NCBI RefSeq assembly: GCF_000153485.2
Contig: NC_018721.1
Location: 2,542,001 to 2,606,000, forward strand
DNA from: Psychroflexus torquis ATCC 700755
GTDB taxonomy: Bacteria > Bacteroidota > Bacteroidia > Flavobacteriales > Flavobacteriaceae
Direction of reading: 5' to 3'
DNA length: 64,000 nt
The notes beneath the pieces are model-generated. The model ran no database searches. It had not been told where the DNA came from and saw nothing but the letters and a program-made list of their open reading frames with translations. Positions within the stretch are counted from its first letter, which is position 1; each line of letters begins with the position of its first letter. Shown piece after piece: positions 8,909-16,969 of this stretch. Position numbers and translations under genes: made by a program.

Positions 8909-9614
8909 GTCGAGTAGACCAAGGGATTTCACCCCAAGCCTCTCACAGAACCGTGCTTGAAAATCTCCCCTCACACGGCTCTTCTAATTTAATTTACAAA
9001 TATAAGCTCATCCTTTATCAAGTTGGCAAATTGTAAATTAAAATTAGCCCATCCCTTTGCTCCAGTTCCATTACACAACCTTCAACACTACTACGAATGA
9101 GTCCGCCTCTGCTTATAACTTCGGTATTCTATCTCTCGATTGTTTCGATTGAATATTTCCCTTTGACTTGTAGCGAATCCTAATACGGTAGCCTTATACA
9201 AGTCTATCATCTATAAGCAGATTCCCAAGTTCCATAATTAAGCCCAAGTAAAGTTCTTGCCACCTGAATGACGCCAGCCTTACAGAAAATAAATAGGTTA
9301 TCTCTGTAATTAATGTTATTGCTAACATTACTTTTCACTCCGTATCATACTCCGTAGCTTTTGACTGAAAATAGCAACTTCTCGACACCTCGTCAGTGGT
9401 TTACTTTCGTTCAACTCCATTACTCACACCTTGCCAACCTCGTGGATTGGATTCTCCTAAACGCTCAGCACCCCCGAGGCTTCGGGGCTCTTTACAACAG
9501 CACCTTTAGGGGGTTTAGAGCCATCGCCTATACAACGACTCTGATGGACCTACCATCATCTTAATTACAGCATTCAACCATTTTATTTATTGCCATGGTT
9601 GATTCTTGGCACAC
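8909..9614 (-). mobile_element. ORF-less group II intron
   Basis: On the minus strand the element starts GTGTGCC (9614) and ends CTACTCGAC (8909). The domain V-like GAGCCGTGTGAGGGGAG...CACGGTTC lies near 8950-8986, and the GGTAGGTCC block seen near the 5' end of intron 26405-28271 is also present. At 706 nt it has the RNA scaffold but no reverse transcriptase frame, so it could move or splice only with protein supplied in trans. It interrupts the border between the glycohydrolase gene and the small membrane operon. Between 9615 and 9735 the remaining border sequence holds no gene. Confidence 0.65.
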
Positions 9615-9735
9615 TATGAGCAGTTGGGGGATTTACCACCCTAACTTTTTAGTTTAGCACTCACCTTCGCTTTGGGCTTAGCCTTTCGTTTATACACCCC
9701 AAATTGCTTGTAGCCAATTTTCTGGGTTTGGCTTG

Positions 9736-9942
9736 CTATTCGTTTTCCCATTTGTCTTTTTCTTCCTTTTCCTCCTTTTTCTTTTTTGCTCTATTTATTA
9801 AATAAGCACCAAGAACAATAAAGCCTATACCAAACCCAATACTACTAATTGCTTGGTCAGCATAATTTGAAGTGAGACCTGCAAAACCAGTAATAACATT
9901 TATTGCACCAATAATGATTAAAATTATTCCTATAATTTTCAT
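9736..9942 (-). CDS. Small two-helix membrane protein
   Basis: The 68-residue product has two hydrophobic segments (about 3-25 and 33-52) and a highly charged Lys/Glu tail. It is the last gene of a tight four-gene minus-strand set (gaps of 5, 10 and 10 bp) with a second tiny membrane protein, a membrane-anchored J-domain protein and a soluble protein. Function is unknown; the linkage suggests a membrane-associated complex. Confidence 0.6.
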   Translation of the reverse strand: MKIIGIILIIIGAINVITGFAGLTSNYADQAISSIGFGIGFIVLGAYLINRAKKKKEEKEEKDKWENE

Positions 9943-9952
9943 ATCTCAATTT

Positions 9953-10159
9953 TTATATATTATCAGTTTCATCCTTAGTAACATCGACAAAGGCAACATC
10001 TTTTTTCTTAGAAAATAGAGTTATTATTAAACCTATAATTGGAGATAAAAACACACTAAGAGCAAAGCTCCATCCAAAACCAATTTTCCTTTTTTTACCT
10101 AATTGACCTACTAATGCTGAAAGTCCTACTAATACTATTAATCCCACAAGTTGTTCCAT
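9953..10159 (-). CDS. Small membrane protein
   Basis: The 68-residue product has two membrane segments (about 4-20 and 31-49) separated by the basic loop GKKRKIGFG, and ends in an acidic tail. Similar one-domain proteins are frequent and uncharacterised in Bacteroidetes. It is third in the four-gene unit starting at 10990, 10 bp from each neighbour, so it is co-transcribed with the J-domain gene. Confidence 0.6.
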   Translation of the reverse strand: MEQLVGLIVLVGLSALVGQLGKKRKIGFGWSFALSVFLSPIIGLIITLFSKKKDVAFVDVTKDETDNI

Positions 10160-10169
10160 AATAAAAAAT

Positions 10170-10595
10170 TTAAAAGTTAATATTTAATTCTTCTTTAGCT
10201 TTTTCTTTTAATTCAAGCAATCGCTTTATATTGTCTTTGTTCTTTGTTATTTCTTGAAATAGATTTTCAGCAATTGTATTTTTTTCTTTATCATTTGGAA
10301 AACGGTCAGGATGACATTTAATTTTTAGTTTATCATAAACCTCATTAGAATTAAATGAACTGTTTATTATATTGTCAAAATCTATTTGGTTGTCCAGTGA
10401 TTCTTTTTTTAATTTTTGCTTTAAAGATTGTTTTTTGGTTAGTTTAGGTTTAAAAATTAAATATAAGATAATTACAAATTGTATAATAACAAGCCAAAAC
10501 CACCAATTAACTTCCTCATTAGATTCTATATTACTTGTTTTAATAGCCTTTTTAGCGGCTTCTAAACTATTCTGCATTATTAAAATTATATTCAT
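10170..10595 (-). CDS. Membrane-anchored J-domain-like protein
   Basis: The 141-residue protein has one membrane segment at about 31-48 and a cytoplasmic C-terminal half with the J-domain signature His-Pro-Asp at 95-97 (KIKCHPDRFPNDKEK), preceded by a helix (NEVYDKLKIK) and followed by a charged helix. The HPD motif is how J-proteins stimulate DnaK/Hsp70. It would recruit a chaperone to the membrane or to its operon partners. An alternative start is Met7. It is second in the four-gene unit, 5 bp after the preceding gene. Confidence 0.7.
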   Translation of the reverse strand: MNIILIMQNSLEAAKKAIKTSNIESNEEVNWWFWLVIIQFVIILYLIFKPKLTKKQSLKQKLKKESLDNQIDFDNIINSSFNSNEVYDKLKIKCHPDRFPNDKEKNTIAENLFQEITKNKDNIKRLLELKEKAKEELNINF

Positions 10596-10600
10596 CTTTT

Positions 10601-10990
10601 TTATTTTGGCAAAGCTAAATGGTCTTTTAACTGAAATCTCACCCCGTAATTTCCGCTATCTGTTTGTACTTCTAGTGTGTCCCAACCTAGAACTATTAAC
10701 CTACGTACCAATACTTCATCTGACATTACAACTTTTGCAATTTTAATTAATTCGTTTTTACTTAGCTGACGACCAGCAAAAGCTTGTATTCTAAAGCCTG
10801 TGTTCGTCCAATTAGAAAATTGATGTTTGTATTTTCTGTTACCTTTTGATATTTCAGCTTTTAAAAGAGTCGGAGCAACCCCACTTATAAAAGCATTTTT
10901 AGCAGATGAATTAAAACTCCTGACTAGATTTGACCTTACACTTCTATCTTCAAACCAATCTAAAATATCATTCCATAAATTATCTAACAT
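10601..10990 (-). CDS. Hypothetical protein, first gene of the J-domain operon
   Basis: The 129-residue soluble protein has no motif I recognise. The N-terminal half is helical and basic. The C-terminal half (VLVRRLIVLGWDTLEVQ..YGVRFQLKDHLALPK) looks like a small alpha/beta domain; Gly-Trp-Asp-Thr-Leu-Glu-Val recurs in uncharacterised proteins. It heads the operon of a J-domain protein and two small membrane proteins. An upstream border motif TTGCCAACGT lies at 11017-11026. Confidence 0.55.
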   Translation of the reverse strand: MLDNLWNDILDWFEDRSVRSNLVRSFNSSAKNAFISGVAPTLLKAEISKGNRKYKHQFSNWTNTGFRIQAFAGRQLSKNELIKIAKVVMSDEVLVRRLIVLGWDTLEVQTDSGNYGVRFQLKDHLALPK

Positions 10991-11016
10991 ATCTATTTTT
11001 TAATTTTTTCAGCTTG

Positions 11017-11036
11017 TTGCCAACGTGTCTCGAATA
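11017..11036. repeat. Partial module border motif
   Basis: TTGCCAACGTG matches the left edge of the palindrome at 7418 and the motif at 30868. The fold-back partner is not clear here, so it may be a half-site left after recombination. Confidence 0.3.
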
Positions 11037-11124
11037 TCTTGCTCTTTATTGAAAAGATCAATTCCGCTTTTAATAAATGTATGAGTTATGATTATTGCAA
11101 TTATAATTTATCATATTTTCGTAA

Positions 11125-11613
11125 TTACAGCCGTGATAATTTAGACAACTCAATAATTAATAAATCTTTATTTTTTGTAAGATTTAAACCAACAAGTTGG
11201 TCATATGCATTAAAACTAATTAATTTTATTTCGTTAATTTTAAGCTGGTCTATATCTTTATCTGTTAATAAATACATTGATGTTGCTACGTTTTGGCCAT
11301 TCATATTTATCAACTTATGCCAAACAGGTGAAAGAGATAAGCCTTCAGTTCCGACTGTCTGAATAACTAAATTTCCTGATAATTTTGATGGAGATTGTTT
11401 TTTGAACAAGACAGTTGTTGTTAAAAAATATTGCTTGGTCTTAACATTTTTATATAATGACAATCCAGCTTCGTGTGAATCAGCAATGACGACAGGAGCT
11501 GGACTAAAATATTTCATAGTTACTCCATCTGGTCTATTTACTGTCTTTATATCATATTGAGAAAAGCCAATATTGCAAATAAGAAAAAGCGTTATAAAGA
11601 TTAATTTTTTCAT
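11125..11613 (-). CDS. Secreted/periplasmic hypothetical protein
   Basis: The 162-residue product begins with a clear signal peptide (MKKLIFITLFLICNIGFSQ), cleaved after about residue 18. The mature part is mostly beta and has no recognised domain. It stands between the J-domain operon and a putative tiny gene at 11625-11753 whose stop lies 12 bp before this start. Function is unknown. Confidence 0.6.
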   Translation of the reverse strand: MKKLIFITLFLICNIGFSQYDIKTVNRPDGVTMKYFSPAPVVIADSHEAGLSLYKNVKTKQYFLTTTVLFKKQSPSKLSGNLVIQTVGTEGLSLSPVWHKLINMNGQNVATSMYLLTDKDIDQLKINEIKLISFNAYDQLVGLNLTKNKDLLIIELSKLSRL

Positions 11614-11624
11614 AAATAATTTAT

Positions 11625-11753
11625 TTAAAGTTTTTTAATATTTTTATAAAGATTTTGAGAATTATTTTCCAATTCAATAATATCTTTTTCCTTCTGTTCA
11701 TTAGATAGTAAAGAATATATTTTAGTTATTTTTTCTTTTAAACTTCCTTCCAT
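11625..11753 (-). CDS. Possible 42-residue protein
   Basis: An open frame with ATG at 11753 and stop at 11625 encodes a Lys/Glu/Asn-rich helical peptide beginning MEGSLKEKITKIYSLLS. It precedes the secreted-protein gene on the same strand. It is short and unrecognised, and supported only by position and an uninterrupted frame. Confidence 0.3.
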   Translation of the reverse strand: MEGSLKEKITKIYSLLSNEQKEKDIIELENNSQNLYKNIKKL

Positions 11754-11848
11754 AATTTCGATTAGGTTTAAGACAAGTTGGAATATTGTATTTTTTTAGA
11801 CAATATAAATATCTGACTCCTTATTTTATAAGAAGTCAGATAATAAAA

Positions 11849-12139
11849 TTAATCTTTTCTTGCAGCTTTCATTCCTGCTTTAAAACCTGTGTTATAACCA
11901 TCTCTGTAAGAGTCTGAACTTTGTGGATATTCTGGGTAAGGTGGATATGGTGGGTATGGACAATAAGCATATTTTCCTTTTACATCTTTCCAACCTTCGC
12001 AATAACCATCTTTAAATCCTTCATCAAATTTAGATTCTAAAGTAACTTCGTGTTCTATTATTTCACTTTCTATATTTGTAAATGACATTAAAAAAGTTGT
12101 TCCAAGTGCCATTACCATTACTAATAATATTTTTTTCAT
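11849..12139 (-). CDS. Small secreted protein with DGY-type repeats
   Basis: The 96-residue product has a signal peptide (about 1-20, MKKILLVMVMALGTTFLMS). The mature part has two matching segments, FDEGFKDGYCEGWKD and YRDGYNTGFKAGMK, separated by a proline/tyrosine stretch (YPPYPPYPEYP). The Gly/Asp/Tyr repeats resemble glycine-zipper-like or surface-associated proteins. It is probably exported. Function is unknown. Confidence 0.6.
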   Translation of the reverse strand: MKKILLVMVMALGTTFLMSFTNIESEIIEHEVTLESKFDEGFKDGYCEGWKDVKGKYAYCPYPPYPPYPEYPQSSDSYRDGYNTGFKAGMKAARKD

Positions 12140-12254
12140 TTTTATGAATTTTTTTACACCTACTTTTGTTTTGAGTCTTTTTTCAGTTTGTTCCGACTTT
12201 GGATGTTTGTTAATTCTGAGTAACGTTTTTTTTACACCCTGTTTTTACTGGCGT

Positions 12255-13601
12255 TCAGGCGGGTTTAATTTTAGTCATTCTTGCATCTAAATTAGCAATT
12301 TGTTTTTGAAGTTCGATTACTTTTCTCTTTCTTTTTTGGTCAAGATATTCGTAAACAGTAGGTGGATTGTATTGATGCTTTTTATAAAGCATATTCCAAA
12401 GTATGGTGGCTAATTTTCTTGCAGTGGCAGAAACAGCAACAGCTCTCCCTTTTCTGTAGGCAATTCTATTGAAGAAATTAGAAAGGTGGGTATCTTTTAG
12501 ATTTCCAATTGAATTTGCTGCTTGTCTTAGGGCAATTTTAAGTCTATTACTACCTTTAGGTGTTCGACTGCTAAGAATTCTTCCTCCTGAGACTTTATTA
12601 TTTGGTGCTAATCTAAGCCAGGATGTAAAGTGTTGTGCGTTTTGGAATTTTAAGATGCCATTTTCGCCAAGTTCACTCATTAAAGTTAGTACAGTGCCGT
12701 GACTAAAACCTTCTATAGCGTACAAATCAATTCCGTCAAAGTATTGATAAGAAATGAGGTTTAAATCTATATTTTTCGGCGTGTTTTTATTTATTCTTTT
12801 ATGTACTTTCTTATCAATACAAAGGGATTTTTTCACATCATCTTGATTGATACATTGATCCAAAATCTTTTTTATTTCTATATCACATTCAAAGATTAAT
12901 CTTTGTGCATCTTGATATTTTTGTAGTTCTTGTTTTAAAACAAATAAATAATCTTGACGGTTATTACTTTGTAGGGCTTTTGCTATTTCTTTTTCAGATT
13001 TTTTACAATTTCCGTGTCTCAGCTTTGCAAGTTCTTCACCGCTGGTTTGACCATTACATATTGCATTTATAATGCGTAAACCAGTGAGTCCCACAATATC
13101 TTTTACTACTACATCCAATCTAAGATTCATCAGTCTCATATTTTGAGCCATTCTTTTAGAGGCTTTTGAAGTTGTATCAATTAAATTACCACGATGCCTT
13201 ACTAAGGTTCTTAGATGTTCTGTTTGTAAATCAGGCAAAAAACTTCCCCGTAAAAGTCCGAGGGTATGTAACTTTTGAATCCACATACAATCTAGTACAT
13301 CTGTTTTCTTTCCTTGGATATTTTTGGTGAATTTTCCATTGGTTAGAATTACTTCTATAGCGGAATTTTGTAATTCAGTAAATAAATTTTGCCAATAGGA
13401 ACCTGTAGATTCCATAGCCACAGTTTTCACGTCATTTTCAAGTAGCCACTTGAGTAATTCTTTCATATCCTCAGCGTAAACTCCAAACTCTCTTACATCT
13501 GAGAGGTCTTGATTAATTGCTACAAAATGTGAGCGACTGCCAATATCAATTCCAGCTGCATTAGGATTGATGATTTCCATTTCTAATTTTCTCTTTGCCA
13601 T
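12255..13601 (-). CDS. IS110-family DEDD transposase/recombinase
   Basis: From the ATG at 13601 (MAKRKLEMEI) the protein is 448 residues; an in-frame upstream ATG at 13655 would add 18 unlikely residues. The N-terminal RuvC-like DEDD domain starts GIDIGSRSHFVAI and includes VAMESTGSYWQN and KTDVLDCMWI, supplying the acidic residues. The C-terminal Transposase_20 domain has AIEGFSHGTVLTLMSELG and WLRLAPNNKVSGGRI with the conserved serine region (SSRTPKGSNRLK). It is full length and uninterrupted. IS110 enzymes recombine DNA guided by an element-encoded bridge RNA. Confidence 0.9.
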   Translation of the reverse strand: MAKRKLEMEIINPNAAGIDIGSRSHFVAINQDLSDVREFGVYAEDMKELLKWLLENDVKTVAMESTGSYWQNLFTELQNSAIEVILTNGKFTKNIQGKKTDVLDCMWIQKLHTLGLLRGSFLPDLQTEHLRTLVRHRGNLIDTTSKASKRMAQNMRLMNLRLDVVVKDIVGLTGLRIINAICNGQTSGEELAKLRHGNCKKSEKEIAKALQSNNRQDYLFVLKQELQKYQDAQRLIFECDIEIKKILDQCINQDDVKKSLCIDKKVHKRINKNTPKNIDLNLISYQYFDGIDLYAIEGFSHGTVLTLMSELGENGILKFQNAQHFTSWLRLAPNNKVSGGRILSSRTPKGSNRLKIALRQAANSIGNLKDTHLSNFFNRIAYRKGRAVAVSATARKLATILWNMLYKKHQYNPPTVYEYLDQKRKRKVIELQKQIANLDARMTKIKPA

Positions 13602-13830
13602 TATTTTTGGTTTTAGATGAATAAAAAACCCAAAGAGAATGTATATTGTAAACAAGAAAATATTCTGAACGAGATATCCATAAAGGATTCATCAGTGTAA
13701 TTATCACAAGCCTTTGATAGGTCAATATCAAAGGCTTTTCACATTCCAACCAGAATTGCGCACGAGCTTTTAAGGCATCAATTTGAAATCGATCTTGCAA
13801 TGGGCTAGCCAGTAAGATACAAACGTTACC
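13602..13830 (-). ncRNA. Candidate IS110 bridge RNA region
   Basis: IS110-group elements carry their bridge RNA in the non-coding end upstream of the recombinase. Here this end is long and includes a perfect 12-bp stem with a 6-nt loop (AAGCCTTTGATA at 13708-13719, GGTCAA, TATCAAAGGCTT at 13726-13737). Further loops could hold target and donor guides. The position fits the IS110 rather than the IS1111 arrangement. The guide loops were not resolved. Confidence 0.4.
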
Positions 13831-13871
13831 TTAAAGTAATTATTTTTTTTTTGGAAAAGAGGGGAATTGCC

Positions 13872-14040
13872 CATAACGTATATGGTTTGTTGCGTATTTA
13901 AGCAACTAACTTAGTAAATAATTACAGACCAAGAAAATCTGCAAGGATTTTCTTAAGTAGGCGAGAACAAGCAATAAATTATATATTTTATTGCCTACAG
14001 TTGTTTTTGTATCGCCCGCTTTTCGTCCAACGTTCAGTTC
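13872..14040. repeat. attC-like module border
   Basis: The stretch starts CATAACGTATATGG and ends CGTCCAACGTTCAG, with TTGCGTATTTAAGCAA and repeated AGCAA/TTGC segments inside. It has the same edge words as the other borders and no gene. The internal pairing is less clear than at 7418 or 30249. It separates the IS110 element from a two-gene unit. Confidence 0.4.
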
Positions 14041-14123
14041 TGTTTTAAGAGAGACTAACACTTAATATAAAAATTGCACTTTAATTTAAATCAATTGACA
14101 TACAGTTTGTAGATAATAGCTAG

Positions 14124-14465
14124 TTAATGAATATTTTGATAAACAGACCTTATTATACTTATTAGTCGTTCTTCAGAAGCAAGGTATAGGTCATTATTAA
14201 TTTCATTATTCCATTTATCTAATAAAATCAAGCATGCAAATTTCACAGTTGATGGTCTCGCAAAACTTAACGAAACATTACTTAAAACTGTAGAACCCAA
14301 ATCGTTTGCTGTGGGAGTCATTCTTCTGCTTCTACTCTGGTACATGAAGCTTCCGGTATGTTTAGAATTATTGATTTTTGTTATTATTTTACGTGCTTTT
14401 GCTTCGCCATTTTCTCTGAAATAATCTTTGATTATGCCTTCTTTAGTCTCACTATAATTGTACAT
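14124..14465 (-). CDS. Hypothetical protein, second gene of a two-gene unit
   Basis: The 113-residue helical protein is basic in the middle (MYQSRSRRMTPTANDLGS) and has no domain I recognise. It begins 11 bp after the end of the 140-residue gene upstream, so the two are co-transcribed. Together they fill a module between the borders at 13872 and 14935. No toxin or antitoxin motif is visible, although the paired arrangement would fit such a role. Confidence 0.5.
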   Translation of the reverse strand: MYNYSETKEGIIKDYFRENGEAKARKIITKINNSKHTGSFMYQSRSRRMTPTANDLGSTVLSNVSLSFARPSTVKFACLILLDKWNNEINNDLYLASEERLISIIRSVYQNIH

Positions 14466-14476
14466 ATTTTGAATTG

Positions 14477-14899
14477 CTAAATTAGTTCACTTTTCATAAA
14501 TAACATTAACCTATTTTTAAAACTAGTAAAGTCATAAATTCCTTTATTAGCAGGTACTAATCTGTTATAATTATCTAACATAACTTCTACTAATATGTCA
14601 AAGTTTTCCATCACTGCGTTAAAATTATTTGTTGTTTTATTAGTAATTGCCATTTCTACAAATGCAGCAAAAAGTATTTCGCCATTGGCTTTTTGTATAA
14701 TTTTTTCTATTAACACAGAATTTAATACATCCATTCCTATTTGTTTGTATACAACATCTCTATCATTCAAAATTTTCCTAATTACTGAATTACTGGATTT
14801 AAATGGAGATTTAAATTCGATATAATTTCTTGTCATAACTCGGGCTGTTTCACCTGGGCATCCGGGTCCACCATTATCAAGGATTTCGTAAGCTGTCAT
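14477..14899 (-). CDS. Hypothetical protein, first gene of a two-gene unit
   Basis: The 140-residue protein starts with a Gly/Pro/Cys-containing segment (MTAYEILDNGGPGCPGETAR) and continues as predicted helices. No family is recognised. It heads a two-gene unit with 14124-14465. A conserved hairpin repeat lies about 60 bp upstream (14961-14992), which could include its promoter or terminate the opposite side. Confidence 0.5.
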   Translation of the reverse strand: MTAYEILDNGGPGCPGETARVMTRNYIEFKSPFKSSNSVIRKILNDRDVVYKQIGMDVLNSVLIEKIIQKANGEILFAAFVEMAITNKTTNNFNAVMENFDILVEVMLDNYNRLVPANKGIYDFTSFKNRLMLFMKSELI

Positions 14900-14934
14900 A
14901 GTTGTATTTTTTTTTAATCTGGTTTATTCCGTCA

Positions 14935-15050
14935 GAGTGCATTCTGCAATTGTAGGCAACATACGGATAGCACAACAAGTTGTGTTATCCGTATTTTATT
15001 TATATAAACCTAGTGAATTTTTTATGGTCTTAAAATTTTAACCAAAAAAA
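14935..15050. repeat. Hairpin repeat, copy 1
   Basis: GTAGGCAACATACGG leads into GGATAGCACAACAAGTTGTG and TTATCC, a stem of about 13 bp. About 55 bp of AT-rich sequence follows. The whole stretch matches 30870-30972 in the same orientation at roughly three quarters of positions. The rest up to 15201 is the leader of the serine recombinase and shows no gene. Confidence 0.6.
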
Positions 15051-15201
15051 TGTCGTTTTTATTGTTCTTTGACTAAATCAATCACATTTTTAGAGTACAC
15101 ACGATATTGTGATTTTTAATTCAGTGAAATTGGTCCTTTAATCATCAAAATAGAGTATTTTTGTCACAAAATTAGGGTGTTAACCCCACTAATCTATTTA
15201 T

Positions 15202-15816
15202 GTGAAAATATTGTATACTAGAATATCGAGTCTTGACCAATCTTCCGATAGGCAAAAAGTAAATAGTAGTGATTACGATATGCTTATAGAAGATACTTGT
15301 TCTGGGAGTATTCCATTTTCGGAAAGAACCGGTGGAAAAAAAGTAATGACTTTTATAGACAAGGAGATAAAATTTGAACTGCACGTACATCAAATTGACA
15401 GACTAGGCAGAGACCTCCGTGACATAATTAACACAATACATTTATTCAATAGCTTGAAAACACCAATTTATTTTATTCAACAAGGATTGAAGACTTTAGG
15501 TCAAGATGGAAAAGAAAATCCAATTTCAAAAATGATGATTAGTATTTTAGCTACTGTTGGAGAAATGGAAAGAAACCAAATTCGAGAAAGACAGCTAGAA
15601 GGAATTTCTATTGCAAAGGCTAGGGGAGTATATAGAGGACGAAATAAAGGGACTAAAGAAAACCCAATTAAATTTTTGACCAAAACTAAGAATAAGAAAG
15701 CTACTGAATTACTTGACAAGGGCTACAAGAATGTAGAAGTTGCTAAAATCACTGGTCTTCATCAAAATACTATTACAAAAATTAAAAAGATGTCTTCAGC
15801 ACTTAGCTCAAACTAA
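15202..15816 (+). CDS. Serine recombinase (resolvase/invertase family)
   Basis: The 204-residue protein has the resolvase catalytic domain with nucleophile Ser9 (YTRISSLDQSSDRQ), the QIDRLGRDLRDI motif and the long E helix around 110-135 (ISILATVGEMERNQIRERQ). A C-terminal Hin-like helix-turn-helix follows at about 170-200 (KGYKNVEVAKITGLHQNTITKIKK). Length matches small resolvases rather than large integrases. It may resolve dimers of, or invert, a plasmid-like module now fixed in the island. It neighbours a polymerase-like gene, as in small replicons. Confidence 0.9.
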   Translation: MKILYTRISSLDQSSDRQKVNSSDYDMLIEDTCSGSIPFSERTGGKKVMTFIDKEIKFELHVHQIDRLGRDLRDIINTIHLFNSLKTPIYFIQQGLKTLGQDGKENPISKMMISILATVGEMERNQIRERQLEGISIAKARGVYRGRNKGTKENPIKFLTKTKNKKATELLDKGYKNVEVAKITGLHQNTITKIKKMSSALSSN

Positions 15817-15834
15817 TCTCTGTTTTTCTGCATT

Positions 15835-16485
15835 TTAACAAAAATCCTCTCTCCTTATATTTACATATTTTTTGATAGGTACATTTTTAATGTAATCTGT
15901 TACGACTATTCTTTTGTTGATTAAGCTTTGACTAATTGCGTAGGTATGTGTTTTAAAATCATTCCCAGTTTCGATTTCTATCTCAACTAACCAATCTATA
16001 ACTTCTCCCTTATTTTCAACAACAGCTGCGTAAGGTCTACCCAAATCATTTCTCATGCTACTTTCAACGATTATTGTATCGTGTCTAATTTCACAATTAA
16101 TTCTGCCATCTTTTTTCACAATACAATCAATATCCTTTTCTATTATTTTATAGGCTTCTATATTCAAAGTTTGGGCTATTTTTTCGATTATTGTTCTGTT
16201 GCTCCTTCTACCATTTCTAGTAACACTAAAATATTTATGTACACTTCTCTCCATCTCATAATAACTGAATTTAAATTCAATCTTTTCACTTTTGTAATGC
16301 CTGTTGCCTTTAACCTCAAATTCATTTGCTTTTTTAAGTTTGAACCCTAAGGAAATGAAAAAGTATTCTACAGTTTGTTGCATCTTTTCCACGTTAGTTT
16401 TTCTGTATTCTTCTCTTAAGCCAGGATAGCTGTATAAATAATTCTTTGTTAGAAATTCTGGTAATACATTTTTTACTGTTTTCAT
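15835..16485 (-). CDS. Hypothetical protein
   Basis: The 216-residue soluble protein is rich in charged residues and has no motif that I can name. The centre (KGNRHYKSEKIEFKFSYYEMERSVHKYFSVTRNGRR) is strongly basic and may contact nucleic acid; the C-terminal half looks beta-rich. It converges on the serine recombinase with an 18-bp gap. It is upstream, on the same strand, of the polymerase-like gene at 16970-18355 only in map order; transcription runs the other way round. Confidence 0.5.
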   Translation of the reverse strand: MKTVKNVLPEFLTKNYLYSYPGLREEYRKTNVEKMQQTVEYFFISLGFKLKKANEFEVKGNRHYKSEKIEFKFSYYEMERSVHKYFSVTRNGRRSNRTIIEKIAQTLNIEAYKIIEKDIDCIVKKDGRINCEIRHDTIIVESSMRNDLGRPYAAVVENKGEVIDWLVEIEIETGNDFKTHTYAISQSLINKRIVVTDYIKNVPIKKYVNIRREDFC

Positions 16486-16540
16486 ATCATCTTCTTTTAA
16501 GTTATAGTCAGTTGATATGAATAAGTTTAGCGGTTTATTG

Positions 16541-16576
16541 AATATTTAACATAATCTATTTATTATGTTAAATATT
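16541..16576. promoter_or_regulatory. 14-bp inverted repeat in a ~480-bp non-coding region
   Basis: AATATTTAACATAA, an 8-bp spacer and the exact complement lie about 55 bp upstream of the start of the 15835-16485 gene. They fall within the AT-rich gene-free stretch 16486-16969. The region downstream of the polymerase-like gene also shows short direct repeats (AGACTAGTAAGACTAG near 16775). It may be an operator or part of a replication origin; nothing else is recognised there. Confidence 0.4.
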
Positions 16577-16969
16577 ACTAATTCAGTTATTAACTTAAGA
16601 GTATCTAAAGATAAGGTAAATAAGATATGCTTAAAAAATAATGCTGATTGACCTTGAAAAGGAACTTATAGACTTGTATATAAGAAAAGAAAAAATAATA
16701 ACTTGAAATTTAATTAAACATCTAATGAAGTCAATATATATAGGGGTTACAGAGTTTTCTTAGAACATATAATGACTAGACTAGTAAGACTAGAATAATA
16801 ACAGCAATCTTTTTTGGTTTAGACTATTTAAAAACTCTATACATATTTATATAAATGGTTTACCATATTTAAATTCATAATTGATACTTCTCAAGAAGTC
16901 TTTTTTTATAGAAAAAAATTGAAAGAGTCTAAAAGAGAGGGTTTATAGGATATAAAACAAAGTCTACCC

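Larger units (their letters stand above)
12255..13830 (-). mobile_element. IS110-family insertion sequence (ends approximate)
   Basis: It contains an intact IS110-type recombinase gene and, upstream of it, about 230 bp of structured non-coding DNA. IS110 elements usually lack terminal inverted repeats and target duplications, so the ends cannot be fixed by eye. The left edge lies between 12140 and 12255, and the right edge between about 13740 and 13870. Confidence 0.65.

Noticed and set aside
9361..9564. 67-codon + strand frame
   Set aside because: Antisense to the ORF-less group II intron; no family features.
13561..13800. 79-codon minus frame overlapping the IS110 start
   Set aside because: Overlaps the recombinase N-terminus and the structured non-coding end; no homology pattern.
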